In this document: positions 43,163-53,339 of the stretch, in pieces | Numbering within the stretch: position 1 is the stretch's first letter | Layout: each line of letters begins with the position of its first letter | From: Mucilaginibacter sp. | GTDB lineage: Bacteria > Bacteroidota > Bacteroidia > Sphingobacteriales > Sphingobacteriaceae | Direction of reading: 5' to 3' | DNA: 62,007 bases | Assembly (NCBI GenBank): GCA_030445275.1 | Contig: JAUCSE010000032.1 | Span: 1-62,007 of the forward strand | Made by a program: the position numbers and the translations under genes | The notes under the pieces: generated by a model | The model's input: the letters and a program-made list of their open reading frames with translations, nothing else | What the model was told of the DNA's origin: nothing | Databases searched by the model: none

Positions 43163-44581
43163 TTAGTAGCCTGGGTTTTGTTGGTTGGACATATTTGGGT
43201 CCAACGTGATTTGCGTTTGCGGAAGCGGAAAAAGTTGATCCGTTGTTTGCCACTTGGTAGTACCTTTAAAAGCCTTTAATACCGCATCTACAGCACCCGT
43301 TCTTTTAAGATCCAGCCATCGGTGTCCCCATTCTGTAAAAAGCTCTACCTGCCTTTCGTGAGCTATAGCAACAAGGCATTGCGCCTGGCTCAATGAAGCA
43401 GAGTAATCGGGAAGATCTGTAGAAGTCGCCCTTGCCCTAGCCTGAAGAACATTTAGATCGCTCACAGCGCCTGAAATATTATTCAGATGTGCGCGTGCCT
43501 CTGCCCTAATAAGATATTGTTCCGCAAGACGGAAAACCATGTAATACTCAGTCGAAGGCATATTAGCCTGACTTACTTTATACTTGTAAGCAAAGTGGAG
43601 CCCTGAATAAGTACCCATCCAATTAGTTTTTCGTTTATCCCCAGGATAACACGCATTCCATAATGGGTCAGCCAAATATGGGCGTGAACCAAAAGCACCA
43701 TTCAGAATATAATTATATCCCGAATAGCCATTAAGGTAAGATGGATTGCTCGGCATCAGTTGCCAAATCGTTTCCTTACTATTTTTTAAAAATACCTGGT
43801 CAAGACTGCTAAGCAAGGAATACGACGGATTACCGATTAAAGCCGCAGCCTCTTGTTCTGCCATTGCCCAGTTGCCCATGTACAGGTAAGTTCTGGCTAT
43901 TAAAGCAGAAACCACCGCTTTGTTGGGCCTTACCCTTTCAACAGCACTTGGGCTTGGGTAAGCCCCATTATTGCCGTTTACATAGTAATCTTTAACCAAC
44001 CCGCGGGCATTTAGTAAATCCTTCAGAATTTTATCATATACTTGTGATACCGGCTCCCTGAAAGCCACGTTGGTCACTCTGTAGTCGGTAGTATCAACGT
44101 AGGGTATATCTCCAAACAGATTTACCATATAAAAATGACAGAATGCCCTGATAAACAAAGATTCCCCTATGAGTTGCCGTTTTGTTGAATCGGTAAGCTT
44201 GGTTGATTTCTGAACCCCTTCCTTTACGGCATTCGCCTCATAGATGAAATTATACCCCTTACTCCAGAAATCATCATTGCCTGGGGTTAACGCATTGTTG
44301 CTGTATGCAGCGGGAGTGGTGCTGTAGGTGCCAAGTTCGTCGGCAGTATAACCCAGGTAAGATGAACAATAATCACTTATAAAGTTATTGTTGCTCATCA
44401 TATCACCATAAATACTTACTAAAGCGTTAATTGCAGTGACCTCATCGCCATATACCAGTTCAGAAACCACTTCTGTTTTAGGCGGGCCAATATCAACAAA
44501 CTTCTTACACGATACACAGCCAATTATAATCAGTAAGATTATAAGCAACTTGGTTTTAAAAGAATATTTAATAAATTTCAT
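43163..44581 (-). CDS. SusD/RagB-family lipoprotein of the second sigma locus
   Basis: A 472-residue outer-membrane lipoprotein with signal LLIILLIIIGCVSC and a lipobox cysteine followed by KK. SusD features are LIGESLFIRAFCHFYMVNLF, MVFRLAEQYLIRAEARAHLN, TEWGHRWLDLKRTGAV and the final NQQNPGY. It shares these motifs with the SusD at 8091-9527, showing that the two sigma-controlled loci are paralogous. The start lies 11 bp after the susC stop. Confidence 0.95.
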   Translation of the reverse strand: MKFIKYSFKTKLLIILLIIIGCVSCKKFVDIGPPKTEVVSELVYGDEVTAINALVSIYGDMMSNNNFISDYCSSYLGYTADELGTYSTTPAAYSNNALTPGNDDFWSKGYNFIYEANAVKEGVQKSTKLTDSTKRQLIGESLFIRAFCHFYMVNLFGDIPYVDTTDYRVTNVAFREPVSQVYDKILKDLLNARGLVKDYYVNGNNGAYPSPSAVERVRPNKAVVSALIARTYLYMGNWAMAEQEAAALIGNPSYSLLSSLDQVFLKNSKETIWQLMPSNPSYLNGYSGYNYILNGAFGSRPYLADPLWNACYPGDKRKTNWMGTYSGLHFAYKYKVSQANMPSTEYYMVFRLAEQYLIRAEARAHLNNISGAVSDLNVLQARARATSTDLPDYSASLSQAQCLVAIAHERQVELFTEWGHRWLDLKRTGAVDAVLKAFKGTTKWQTTDQLFPLPQTQITLDPNMSNQQNPGY

Positions 44582-44592
44582 ACAATACGTTA

Positions 44593-47500
44593 TTAAAGTG
44601 TTAATTGAATACCTCCGGAAATGGTTTTCATCGGAGGGAGTACAAGACCCTGCGTTTCAGGATCTGCACCCAGATAGTTTGTAATTGTAAAAAGATTTTG
44701 TGCCTGGCAGTAGATCTTTGCAGATTTTATAAACATCTTTTGCAGCAAGCGGGGATTGATCACATAAGAAACCGCTACGTTTTTGCAACGCAAGTACGAA
44801 GCATCTGTCCATCCCTGATTACTGGTAGCTGCTGCAGTGCCTGCGGTTGATGCAGCGCCATAAGTCTGTGTATAGCGCTGTATCGTGGCGATATCCCCTG
44901 GTTTTTGCCACGCGCCCAGGAAAGCCACTGGCAAGTTGTTGGCGCTGCCAATTAAGTTTGACCAACCCGTAAGCAGGTTTTTTCCACTTTGCTTAACAAA
45001 TTGCATAAATATATCCAGCGATACTCCCTTATAGGTAAAGCTGTTTTGCAGACCGCCATAAAACTGCGGACTGGCGCTAAAAACAGTAGTATTATCCGTT
45101 CCATAAATAGGATTGGATGTTAAGGCTCCTGCTTTATTAATAAATTGATAAAGTCCTGTAGTAGGATTTACACCAGCATAGTTATATAGTTTCAGAATAG
45201 TTACCGGCTGACCAACGATATAAGTGTTTTTGTAGGAAGAGTTATCTAAATTAGGAAATGAAATCAGCTTATTCCTGGCAAAAGTAATGTTTCCTGAAGT
45301 TTTCCAGGTAAAATTCCTGCTTCGGACATTAACCGTATTGACCATAAATTCCCAACCTGTATTCTGTACCGTAGCCGGTAAATTGGCCGTTACCGAGGTG
45401 TTCCCTGTTGCAGGAGACAATGGCACATCTACCAGTTGATTGGAAGATCTGTTTCTAAACCAGCTGGCTGACAGGGTAATCCGGTCGTTTAAAAATCCCA
45501 GTTCCATAGCGGCTTCCAGCTTTTTATTGGCTTCCCATGCAAAATCAGGATTATAAAGGCGCGATGGCTTTAATCCATTCGATCCCTGGTAAGTATAGGT
45601 TGAACTCGGTGTATAAGAATCCAGATAACGATAATTTGCGACCTGATCATTCCCTGTTATCCCGTAGGAACTTCTAATTTTACCAAAGCTCAAAAATGAG
45701 AGATGATCCTTAATAAAGTTTTCGTCAGAGAATATCCATCCGACGCCAACAGCGCCAAAGTTGGCAAACTGGTGGTCCGGTCCAAAACGGCTGCTTCCAT
45801 CTCTACGGCCAGTTAAATTAAATACGTACTTTTCTTGGTAATTATAACTGAAACGACCGAAAACCGCTGCATACTTATATTGACTGTAAGAATTGGTAAT
45901 GGTTTTGGTAGTTGCAGCACTGATATTGTTCAGAAAAGCATCTGATTTAAAAATGCCGGTAATTATTTGCCCATCCGATTCATTTCCCTGCAAAGTTGAG
46001 CCGACCAATATCTTCACATTTCCTTTCAGCATGTTCCTTTCAAACTCTGCTTGCGGTTCAAAACTCCAGGTGTTTCCGTTTCTCGTTCCAAAACTGGAGT
46101 TGGCCTGGGTTATATTGTATGTAGTTGGTAACATTGACGACGCAGGATTATTTCTGGTTTCAGAAAAATTTGTGCTGGTATAACCAAATACAGCTTTAAT
46201 GTTCAATCCCTGAATCACTTTATAACCAAGCTGGCCATTTGCCATCAGGTTTTTGGTTGAAGCGTTATATGGCCTAAGTAAGGCCGCATAGGGATTGTTT
46301 ACATAGTTGGTCCAAAGTAAAGATCCGTCCGGATTAAGCATATCAGGTGCATTGGGTGCAAGGCCAACGTTACCATAAATATCCATCCCCGGAAGATTGT
46401 TGTTATCCACGCTATAAGTGGAACCAAAACCCATCGTAAAACGCCCGTTCTTGGAAGTATTGTTGATGTTAAACCTTAGCGATCCCCGGTCATCTGAAAA
46501 GTTGCCACTATAAGGAGGATTCTGTTTGCTGTAATCAAAGCCAAGCTGGTAGCGGGTTTGAAGGGTTCCTCCAGATACAGACAACTGCGCGTTTTCGGTA
46601 GAACTGTTATTTCCTATCAATGCCGTTGTCCAGTCTGTGTATTTATTTTTATCCCAGGTGGTAACATCATAGTCTGATGGCCCCGGTTTGGCATTATCAT
46701 TTTTAAATGCCTCATTACGCATTTCCAGATATTGCTGTGTATTCATAAATGTGGCAAGCCGTGTGGGTACGTTGGTTCCATAATTTACATTAGCAGATAC
46801 CAATAAGGGCCCTGCCTGTCCCTTCTTTGTTGTGATTAGAATAACTCCGTTAGCTCCCCTTGATCCGTAAATAGCTGTAGCATCAGCATCTTTAAGGATC
46901 TCGATACTCTCCAGATCAGCGGGATTGATATTGTTAAGCGGACTCAGTCCACCGAGGCCTGCGGCTGAACCCGGAGCCGTGGGAGAACCTGTACCGGTGT
47001 ATCCCGAAACCACTTGGCTCAGGTTATCCGAGGAATAAGGAATTCCATCAACAATATACAGCGGATCATTCCCGTTCAAAATACTGTTCTGACCACGAAT
47101 CTGTACCGTGAAGTTACTTCCAGGCACACCACTTTGCTGGGTAATGATCAAACCTGGAACCCTCCCCTGTAGGGCCTGCAGGAAATTTGCTACCGGCTGC
47201 TTTTCAATTTCTTCAGCAGTTATTTTGACCACATTTCCTGTATTTAATCTTTGAGTTGTGGTATAATATCCCTTATTCACCACTACTTCTTGCAATTGCG
47301 AGATCGTCGTTGCCAACCTGATCATCACATTATTTAACGTGCCGGTTAAAAGTTCGCTTTTTCCCCGCCTTGAGGTGGTATCAGATTTCCGGTTCTTACC
47401 GTTTTGGATAATAGGTGCTTTGACCACGCAAGTATGATTGATAATTTGTATGGTTATAGGCGAATAGCCAACAGAGGAAATTGCAATCACTGCGTTTCCA

Positions 47501-48024
47501 GAGATACGGGGAAGAAGAAACAGCCCCTGATCATTGGTTGTGGTATACCCCGGTCCGTTGACCACCCTAACTGTAACCCCGGACAGACCTTTGCCGCTGG
47601 CATCTTCAATGCGGCCACTAACATCTACATTGTCAAAAACACTGAGAATCCTATCCAGTACAGAGTGTTCTTTCTCTTTCAACACCACTGTTTTATTAAT
47701 CACTTCGTAAGTAAAGGCATCATCTTCAAGTACCTTATCCATAACTTGATCAAGCGGGGTATCTTTAAAAGAAACAATAATTCGCTTTTTTGCATCAAAG
47801 AGGTTCGAAGGCCAGATCACGCGGTACTGGGTCTGCTTCTTAATTTCAGAAAACACATCCGCAATGGACACTTTGTTGCGGTTCATAGTAACCTTCTGGG
47901 CGAGCCCGGATGCACTTACCTCCATTAAAGATATAATCAGTATGATTACCGTTAATTTCATAGTTTTTAACAATTGCGCTAAGCACGGAGGCGCAAACCA
48001 TTTCTTGGTATAAGTTTTATACAT
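44593..48024 (-). CDS. SusC/RagA-family TonB-linked transporter with STN domain
   Basis: A ~1143-residue TonB-dependent transporter: signal segment (MKLTVIILIISLMEVSASGL), STN domain (VSIADVFSEIKKQTQYRVIW, PLDQVMDKVLEDDAFTYEV), regulatory beta-sandwich (SGRIEDASGKGLSGVTVRVV), plug with ILKDADATAIYGSRGANGVI and a barrel ending MKTISGGIQLTL. The STN domain links it to the FecR anti-sigma encoded just upstream. The start at 48024 (MYKTYTKKWFAPPCLAQLL) is preferred over 48090 because the preceding 22 residues are not conserved-looking. An extra insert of ~40 residues precedes the plug. Confidence 0.95.
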   Translation of the reverse strand: MYKTYTKKWFAPPCLAQLLKTMKLTVIILIISLMEVSASGLAQKVTMNRNKVSIADVFSEIKKQTQYRVIWPSNLFDAKKRIIVSFKDTPLDQVMDKVLEDDAFTYEVINKTVVLKEKEHSVLDRILSVFDNVDVSGRIEDASGKGLSGVTVRVVNGPGYTTTNDQGLFLLPRISGNAVIAISSVGYSPITIQIINHTCVVKAPIIQNGKNRKSDTTSRRGKSELLTGTLNNVMIRLATTISQLQEVVVNKGYYTTTQRLNTGNVVKITAEEIEKQPVANFLQALQGRVPGLIITQQSGVPGSNFTVQIRGQNSILNGNDPLYIVDGIPYSSDNLSQVVSGYTGTGSPTAPGSAAGLGGLSPLNNINPADLESIEILKDADATAIYGSRGANGVILITTKKGQAGPLLVSANVNYGTNVPTRLATFMNTQQYLEMRNEAFKNDNAKPGPSDYDVTTWDKNKYTDWTTALIGNNSSTENAQLSVSGGTLQTRYQLGFDYSKQNPPYSGNFSDDRGSLRFNINNTSKNGRFTMGFGSTYSVDNNNLPGMDIYGNVGLAPNAPDMLNPDGSLLWTNYVNNPYAALLRPYNASTKNLMANGQLGYKVIQGLNIKAVFGYTSTNFSETRNNPASSMLPTTYNITQANSSFGTRNGNTWSFEPQAEFERNMLKGNVKILVGSTLQGNESDGQIITGIFKSDAFLNNISAATTKTITNSYSQYKYAAVFGRFSYNYQEKYVFNLTGRRDGSSRFGPDHQFANFGAVGVGWIFSDENFIKDHLSFLSFGKIRSSYGITGNDQVANYRYLDSYTPSSTYTYQGSNGLKPSRLYNPDFAWEANKKLEAAMELGFLNDRITLSASWFRNRSSNQLVDVPLSPATGNTSVTANLPATVQNTGWEFMVNTVNVRSRNFTWKTSGNITFARNKLISFPNLDNSSYKNTYIVGQPVTILKLYNYAGVNPTTGLYQFINKAGALTSNPIYGTDNTTVFSASPQFYGGLQNSFTYKGVSLDIFMQFVKQSGKNLLTGWSNLIGSANNLPVAFLGAWQKPGDIATIQRYTQTYGAASTAGTAAATSNQGWTDASYLRCKNVAVSYVINPRLLQKMFIKSAKIYCQAQNLFTITNYLGADPETQGLVLPPMKTISGGIQLTL

Positions 48025-48167
48025 TCTATCATTTGTTGTGACAAGACTTAGTGGTATGATATAAACCATTGATATTGCTTTAGTGAGCAATAATGTCTAA
48101 ATTTGCTTGTCTTGTTAATCTGTTAAATAGTTGTTTCCTCAATTTTTTGGCGTAGGATAAGGCATTT

Positions 48168-48206
48168 ACCGTAACTCTGATTCGACCCTGAGTTGCGGTT
48201 TTTTTT
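48168..48206 (+). terminator. Stem-loop with T8 run between fecR and susC (antisense-oriented)
   Basis: ACCGTAACTC (48168-48177) pairs with GAGTTGCGGT (48190-48199, one G-U), followed by eight T on the plus strand. The flanking genes are on the minus strand, so as a terminator it would stop antisense transcription. In the sense direction it is an A-run followed by ACCG and a stem, the same design as 4632-4657 in the first locus. Confidence 0.5.
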
Positions 48207-48322
48207 ATTGGCGCCATTAATGAAATCAAACTATGGTGCTCTATTTTTCATCTGTTTGTTGATTTAAGCCCGTCTTTACTGACCAAGACTGGCGGGTTAG
48301 GTAATTTGTCGTTCATGATACG

Positions 48323-49585
48323 CTATTTAAACGGACTAATGGTGAGCTGATTTCCTTCAACCTTAAATTTGATCAGCTTAGTGGACTCCAGTACGGAAAT
48401 TAACTGAGATATGTCACCAAAACGCGAAACACCCCCACTAAAAGGTTGCTGACGAATTTGGGTATTTGTAAAAACTACTTTCACACCGTACCATCTGCCC
48501 ACTTTATGCATGATGCTCTCCAGAGATTCTTCATTAAACACAAACTCTCCATTCTTCCAGTCTATAACTGATTCGGCATCTATTTCGTGAACATAAATTT
48601 GGTTTGAACGGTCCAAAACTGCCTGTTGATTAGGTTTTAATAACCTCGACTCAGAAGAGCCGATAGCAGAGACCTTAACCGCACCTTCCATTAAGGTACT
48701 CAGGGTACTCTGCTCATCAGAATATGCGGAAATGTCAAAGTGGGTACCTAAAACTTCCACCTTTTGGTCAGCAGTATACACGATAAAAGGAATCCTCAGG
48801 CCCCCGTCCTTACCCTTTTTGTCCATTCGGAGCTTAGATACTTCAAAGTATGCTTCTCCGGTTAATTTAACTGTTCTCTGCTTTAATCCTGCAAAGCTGG
48901 CTGGAAACTCCAGCTTACTTTCCGCATTTAACCATACGTGGGTACCGTCCTGCAAAACAACCTGGTAAGTCGCCCCAACTGGTGTACTGGCCACCAGGAA
49001 CTGTTCGGCTTTAACTTGCACAACATTACCACTAACTTTTTCCTTTTTCTTATCCAATGTATCCACAACCGAGCTGCCATCATTATATTTGAAGCCCGAT
49101 GCCGCGATGATTACTCCGCTTTTTATGCCACTCAAATTTATTGTATGGCCATTGGCAAAGGTTAAGGTTGCAGTATGACGACCAATGGGAATCTTTTCGG
49201 TATTATGCTCGTTTTTAAATCCAGTATAATGTAAATTATAAAGTAATAGCCCTGAACTAATTACCAACAGCAAAGATGCCGCAACAGCGATCCATCTTCT
49301 AACTCCCAGACGGTAAATACGACTGCGGGAACCTTCTTTCACGCTACCGCTTCCAGCCTGTTCAGTTTTATCTCCGATAATATGCTGAAATATACGCGCT
49401 CTATCTACTTCAGAAAACAGATTATCCTCTGGCTTAAAAGTACTCCAGTATTGTTCCATCAGGTCATGGACCTGCCGACGGTGTGAATAATGTTCAACAA
49501 GTAAATAAAATTCCTCATCTTCTTCACTCGATGCCAATTTGTTAAAGTGCTGGTGAAATAAGAATTCTAATCTGGTTTGTGACAT
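48323..49585 (-). CDS. FecR-family anti-sigma factor with DUF4974 domain
   Basis: A 420-residue inner-membrane regulator: cytoplasmic N-terminal domain (~95 residues, LEFLFHQHFNKLASSEEDEE), one transmembrane helix (WIAVAASLLLVISSGLLLY), a FecR domain (TPVGATYQVVLQDGTHVWLN, LTGEAYFEVSKLRM, VEVLGTHFDISAYSDEQSTL) and a C-terminal DUF4974 domain (ESLESIMHKVGRWYGVKVVF). It should hold the sigma factor at 49891-50490 inactive until the SusC STN domain signals. The gap to the sigma gene is 305 bp and contains a small hairpin. Confidence 0.93.
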   Translation of the reverse strand: MSQTRLEFLFHQHFNKLASSEEDEEFYLLVEHYSHRRQVHDLMEQYWSTFKPEDNLFSEVDRARIFQHIIGDKTEQAGSGSVKEGSRSRIYRLGVRRWIAVAASLLLVISSGLLLYNLHYTGFKNEHNTEKIPIGRHTATLTFANGHTINLSGIKSGVIIAASGFKYNDGSSVVDTLDKKKEKVSGNVVQVKAEQFLVASTPVGATYQVVLQDGTHVWLNAESKLEFPASFAGLKQRTVKLTGEAYFEVSKLRMDKKGKDGGLRIPFIVYTADQKVEVLGTHFDISAYSDEQSTLSTLMEGAVKVSAIGSSESRLLKPNQQAVLDRSNQIYVHEIDAESVIDWKNGEFVFNEESLESIMHKVGRWYGVKVVFTNTQIRQQPFSGGVSRFGDISQLISVLESTKLIKFKVEGNQLTISPFK

Positions 49586-49890
49586 TATTTCCCTTTATAA
49601 CTTAAACAGCTTTCGCTGAATATTTGCCTAAAGACGTATGCCTCAAAAAAAGGGGGTAGTGGAAAAATAAAAAAATAAATTTCGTTGTACCGGTCTAATC
49701 TCCCAGACCGGGGTGTGAGAACTTCTTTAACAGCGCGATGGCGTATAAAGCGGATCAGGTGAGAAGAGCATAACGAACAACAAACCAATCTCACAATAAC
49801 GTTTGCCCGGCTTTAAGCCTGAACCAGCTCAGACTATTCAGCATCGGCAATTAATCATCTTAAGCCTATAGAGCCAATCAAAGATGCTAC
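49586..49890. other. 305-bp spacer between sigma and fecR genes
   Basis: No credible gene. It holds a perfect 7-bp stem CCGGTCT / AGACCGG (49690-49696 / 49705-49711), followed on the minus strand by an A/T-rich stretch, a possible attenuator between sigma and anti-sigma. Confidence 0.45.
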
Positions 49891-50490
49891 CTATTTCCGT
49901 ATTAAAGGACTGAGCAGAATCAGCAGGATTCCCATATCAATTTTTGCATGAACATCTTTCTTAATAAAATTAACAGCATATTGAATATGCTTTTTTACTG
50001 TTTCTGGCGATATATTCAAAAGAATAGCAATTTCCTCATATTTTAACCGCTCATGGCGGCTAAACAAATAAACTTTTTTGGCTTGAGGAGGCAACCTATC
50101 AACTGCGTTGTCGATCAGTACCCGGTAATGATCAATATGAGCCTCGGTAAATTCGGTTTCCGATTCTTGCTGGAAATATAGTTCAAGCTTCTTTTGCATG
50201 TTATGCTTGTAGGCAACTTTTCGAAGTTGGTCATACGTTTGGTTCCTGCAAACAATAAACAGATAATTCCTAAAACTTTTCAGCTCCGACAGGATTTCTC
50301 TTTTTACCCATATTTTAATAAAAGTATCCTGAACGATCTCTTCGGAAATGGCTAAGGAATTAGTTAGTCTAAATACATATTCCCCTAAATCACTATAGTA
50401 AAAATCAAACAGCTCTTTAAATGCACGTTCATTGCCCGCAGCTACCTTAACCAACAAGACACGTTCATTTACAAGAGATTTTATAGCCAT
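49891..50490 (-). CDS. ECF RNA polymerase sigma factor of the second locus
   Basis: A ~199-residue sigma factor: region 2 (NERAFKELFDFYYSDLGEYV, ISEEIVQDTFIKIWVKREIL) and region 4 (RLPPQAKKVYLFSRHERLKY, EIAILLNISPETVKKHIQYA). It pairs with the FecR gene downstream and should direct transcription of the adjacent susC/susD/tlpA/S41 genes. The start at 50490 (MAIKSLVNERVLL) is preferred over 50511, which adds seven residues. The C-terminal hydrophobic tail (GILLILLSPLIRK) is typical of the Bacteroidota group. Confidence 0.92.
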   Translation of the reverse strand: MAIKSLVNERVLLVKVAAGNERAFKELFDFYYSDLGEYVFRLTNSLAISEEIVQDTFIKIWVKREILSELKSFRNYLFIVCRNQTYDQLRKVAYKHNMQKKLELYFQQESETEFTEAHIDHYRVLIDNAVDRLPPQAKKVYLFSRHERLKYEEIAILLNISPETVKKHIQYAVNFIKKDVHAKIDMGILLILLSPLIRK

Positions 50491-50883
50491 TACTTTACAT
50501 TCCCGCAGCACTTAATTTGGTGTGTCTTCAGGCAATGTTAACAATTTTATCTGAAAACACCCCTCTTAGACACCGAAAAACCTTAGTTATAGTGTTTTTT
50601 GTAACTAAATCTGAATATAACGATGAAAATCGGATAAAATTGGTTTATGTATAGTAAAAACGTTTGATAAATCCGAAAATAATAAAATTCTTCCGATAGC
50701 TTTTTTTAATAAAGATCCGTTGTAAACTGAACCGATACAAGCCGATAATATAGGGATTAAAAGTCAACAAAAACGCAGGATGCAATTCTGCCGAGTCAAG
50801 AGGGCAAATTGCTAGTTTAGCCCTTTAAAACCTCTTTAAACTACCTTTGGAGGTTACTGAAAGGTCACTGAAAAAAATGGCAT
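50491..50883. other. Upstream region of the second sigma gene
   Basis: About 390 bp of A/T-rich DNA between the sigma gene and the tRNA terminator, presumably with the sigma-locus promoter. No gene or repeat was recognised. Confidence 0.5.
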
Positions 50884-50917
50884 AAAAAAAGGCACCTATG
50901 AACATCATAAGTGCCTG
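50884..50917 (-). terminator. Terminator downstream of tRNA-Ala
   Basis: On the minus strand AGGCACTTATGA pairs with TCATAGGTGCCT (one G-U) around a 3-nt loop, followed by seven T. It lies 10 bp beyond the tRNA 3' end. Confidence 0.8.
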
Positions 50918-50926
50918 ATTATCAGG

Positions 50927-51372
<446 letters not shown>

Positions 51373-51380
51373 TACATTTG
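51373..51380 (+). promoter_or_regulatory. Candidate -7 promoter box TACATTTG for surE
   Basis: Exact match to the Bacteroidota -7 consensus TAnnTTTG, 72 bp before the surE start, in an A/T-rich region. Confidence 0.5.
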
Positions 51381-51452
51381 ACTTGCAGAATTACTACATT
51401 AAACCTGACCGGGGTCATTTATCGTTTCAAAATTTGGTAATTTAGCAACGAT

Positions 51453-52223
51453 ATGAAAAACAAACCTACCATACTTGTTGTAAACGACGACGGCATCACC
51501 GCTCCGGGCATTAAAGCGCTGATGGATACTATGAGCCAGATCGGCCATGTAGTGGTTGTAGCACCCGATAGCCCGCAATCGGGCATGGGGCATGCCATTA
51601 CCATCGGCAAGCCGTTGCGTTTAGATAAGGTTGATATTTACGACGGTATCGAAATGTACCGCTGTAGTGGTACACCCGTCGACTGTGTTAAACTTGCCGT
51701 TACCAAAATATTTAAAGGCAAAAAACCCGACCTTTGTGTATCGGGAATAAATCATGGTTTAAACAATGCTATAAACGTGTTATACTCAGGCACCATGTCG
51801 GCCGCTGTTGAAGGTGCTATCGAGAGTATCCCATCCATCGGTTTTTCGTTGGACGATTATGGGCTTAACGCCGATTTTAGCCACTGCCTCAAATTTGTAA
51901 AGTCGATAGCATTACAGGTATTGCAAAACGGCTTACCTCCGGCTACTTTATTAAACGTAAATTTCCCAAATACAAAAGATATTAAAGGCGTTAAAATATG
52001 CCGCCAGGCAAATGCCAAATGGGCCGAAGAGTTTGACGAGCGCCTCGATCCTTACAAAAGGCATTATTACTGGCTTACCGGCGTGTTAGAAAACAACGAC
52101 AAAGGCGAAGACACCGACATCTGGGCGCTTGAGCATAACTATGCATCGGTGGTGCCGGTTCAGTTCGATCTTACGGCGCACCATGCTATCCCCGTATTAA
52201 ACAGCTGGACGTTTAACGTTTAG
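51453..52223 (+). CDS. surE: 5'/3'-nucleotidase SurE
   Basis: A 256-residue metal-dependent survival-protein phosphatase. The N-terminal NDDGITAPGIKALMDTM carries the metal-binding Asp pair and the family motif continues with VVVAPDSPQSGMGHAIT, YRCSGTPVDCVKLAV, PDLCVSGINHGLNNAINVLY and SGTMSAAVEGA. It hydrolyses nucleoside monophosphates and short polyphosphates in the cytoplasm. surE stands close to lpxB in many Bacteroidota; here four minus-strand genes lie between them. Its 3' end overlaps the convergent membrane-protein gene by 11 bp. Confidence 0.96.
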   Translation: MKNKPTILVVNDDGITAPGIKALMDTMSQIGHVVVVAPDSPQSGMGHAITIGKPLRLDKVDIYDGIEMYRCSGTPVDCVKLAVTKIFKGKKPDLCVSGINHGLNNAINVLYSGTMSAAVEGAIESIPSIGFSLDDYGLNADFSHCLKFVKSIALQVLQNGLPPATLLNVNFPNTKDIKGVKICRQANAKWAEEFDERLDPYKRHYYWLTGVLENNDKGEDTDIWALEHNYASVVPVQFDLTAHHAIPVLNSWTFNV

Positions 52224-52698
52224 CTTTGCTGGCATAAAAGTTGTTGGTTAGTATAGCTAACGGCACACCTATCATGACCATTAAAATCAGAATATTAATA
52301 ATGGTTTGTGGTGCATGCATATGCCTGTGCGGAATTTTAGTGAACGGTACTACAACCAGATTCATCAGCAACCATATAAACAGACCATACAATACCCCTA
52401 TCAGGATGCTGTTTTGCGTAGCTCCGCCTAAACGCGGGTATAAAAAGAAATAAAGTGCGGTAAAAAAGTACGCAATGGCGTAGTGCATCAGCAAACCATA
52501 GATCACAATATCGGTACCGCCGGTAATAGCCGTCGGGCCAAATAATGCCGAAGCAATATATTTCAATACCGATATCGGCCCCATCTCAAACGAGATGTAG
52601 GCATTGGCAAACGCTGCCAATATATCCAAGGTGCCAACTAACAAGCCGCACCACAAAACAGTTACGGCTACGCTTTTTTTACTTTTTTTAATCGTCAT
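52213..52698 (-). CDS. Four-helix membrane protein (YagU/DUF1440-like)
   Basis: A 161-residue integral membrane protein with about four helices (VAVTVLWCGLLVGTLDILAA, YGLLMHYAIAYFFTALYFFL, IGVLYGLFIWLLMNLVVVPF, ILILMVMIGVPLAILTN) and a basic N-terminus. The spacing of GLLVGTLDI and HYAIAYFF resembles the YagU/DUF1440 group of unknown function, a tentative assignment. It is tail-to-tail with surE and 4 bp from the psi-gene upstream. Confidence 0.75.
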   Translation of the reverse strand: MTIKKSKKSVAVTVLWCGLLVGTLDILAAFANAYISFEMGPISVLKYIASALFGPTAITGGTDIVIYGLLMHYAIAYFFTALYFFLYPRLGGATQNSILIGVLYGLFIWLLMNLVVVPFTKIPHRHMHAPQTIINILILMVMIGVPLAILTNNFYASKAKR

Positions 52699-52702
52699 AG
52701 CA

Positions 52703-53268
52703 TTATTCTTTAACGTTTTTCAACTCAAAATCAATCCCACCGGGGTTACCTATAAACTTGCATATCACCGGAAAATCGGGACTGTTGATTATCCACATCT
52801 CCATCTTACCATTAGCTGTTGATGCGTGAAAGGTATCTAAAGGCTTACCACCTAACTCAAATGGCTTATCACTTGGTTTAACCGAAAACTTCACTTTATT
52901 CATAGTAAACGCCTGATTTTTAACCATATCATTAAACATGGCCTTTGAGATAAACATGATGGTTTCGGTATCGCCAAACTGGGTATCCACGTTTGGCATA
53001 GGTTCTTCCAAACGCATGCGGGTGCCGCTTTCTAAGGCTTTCGCCGGAATAATGAAGCTGCCTGTGCCGAGGCCCGTCAAGGTCCACTTCTCTTCATCGG
53101 GTCGTTTAATGAGATGATGTTTAATGTAAGTGGTATCTGCTGACCTGTAGAAGTAGCAACAACATTATAGTTAAGCACACTCCCCACACCAATTTTAGGG
53201 TTAACAATCTGGGCGGCAGCAATATGGGCTACAATTAAAGCAACAATCAGCAGGCTAAATTTCTTCAT
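52703..53268 (-). pseudogene. Third tandem paralog of a secreted protein family, frameshifted
   Basis: The first part (MKKFSLLIVALIVAHIAAAQ, signal peptide, to SLNDP) and the second part (LTGLGTGSFIIPAKALESGT to ELKNVKE) lie in different frames. The junction near 53097 lacks one base: the corrected frame reads DEEKWTLTGLGTGSF, which aligns with MDWSIDGYGTGSYEM of the neighbour at 53994-54554. The rebuilt protein of ~188 residues matches both neighbours in length and in the motif INSPDFPVICK. It is either inactivated or a sequence error. Confidence 0.8.
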
Positions 53269-53339
53269 ATGCTAAATGTACTTATAATTCTATAAATACA
53301 AATAGCACTGCGAAAATCTATCTTGCCGGTCGACCTTTA

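Noticed and set aside
49585..49794. 69-codon minus-strand frame between sigma and fecR
   Set aside because: No recognisable features; it runs into the fecR start and contains the small hairpin.
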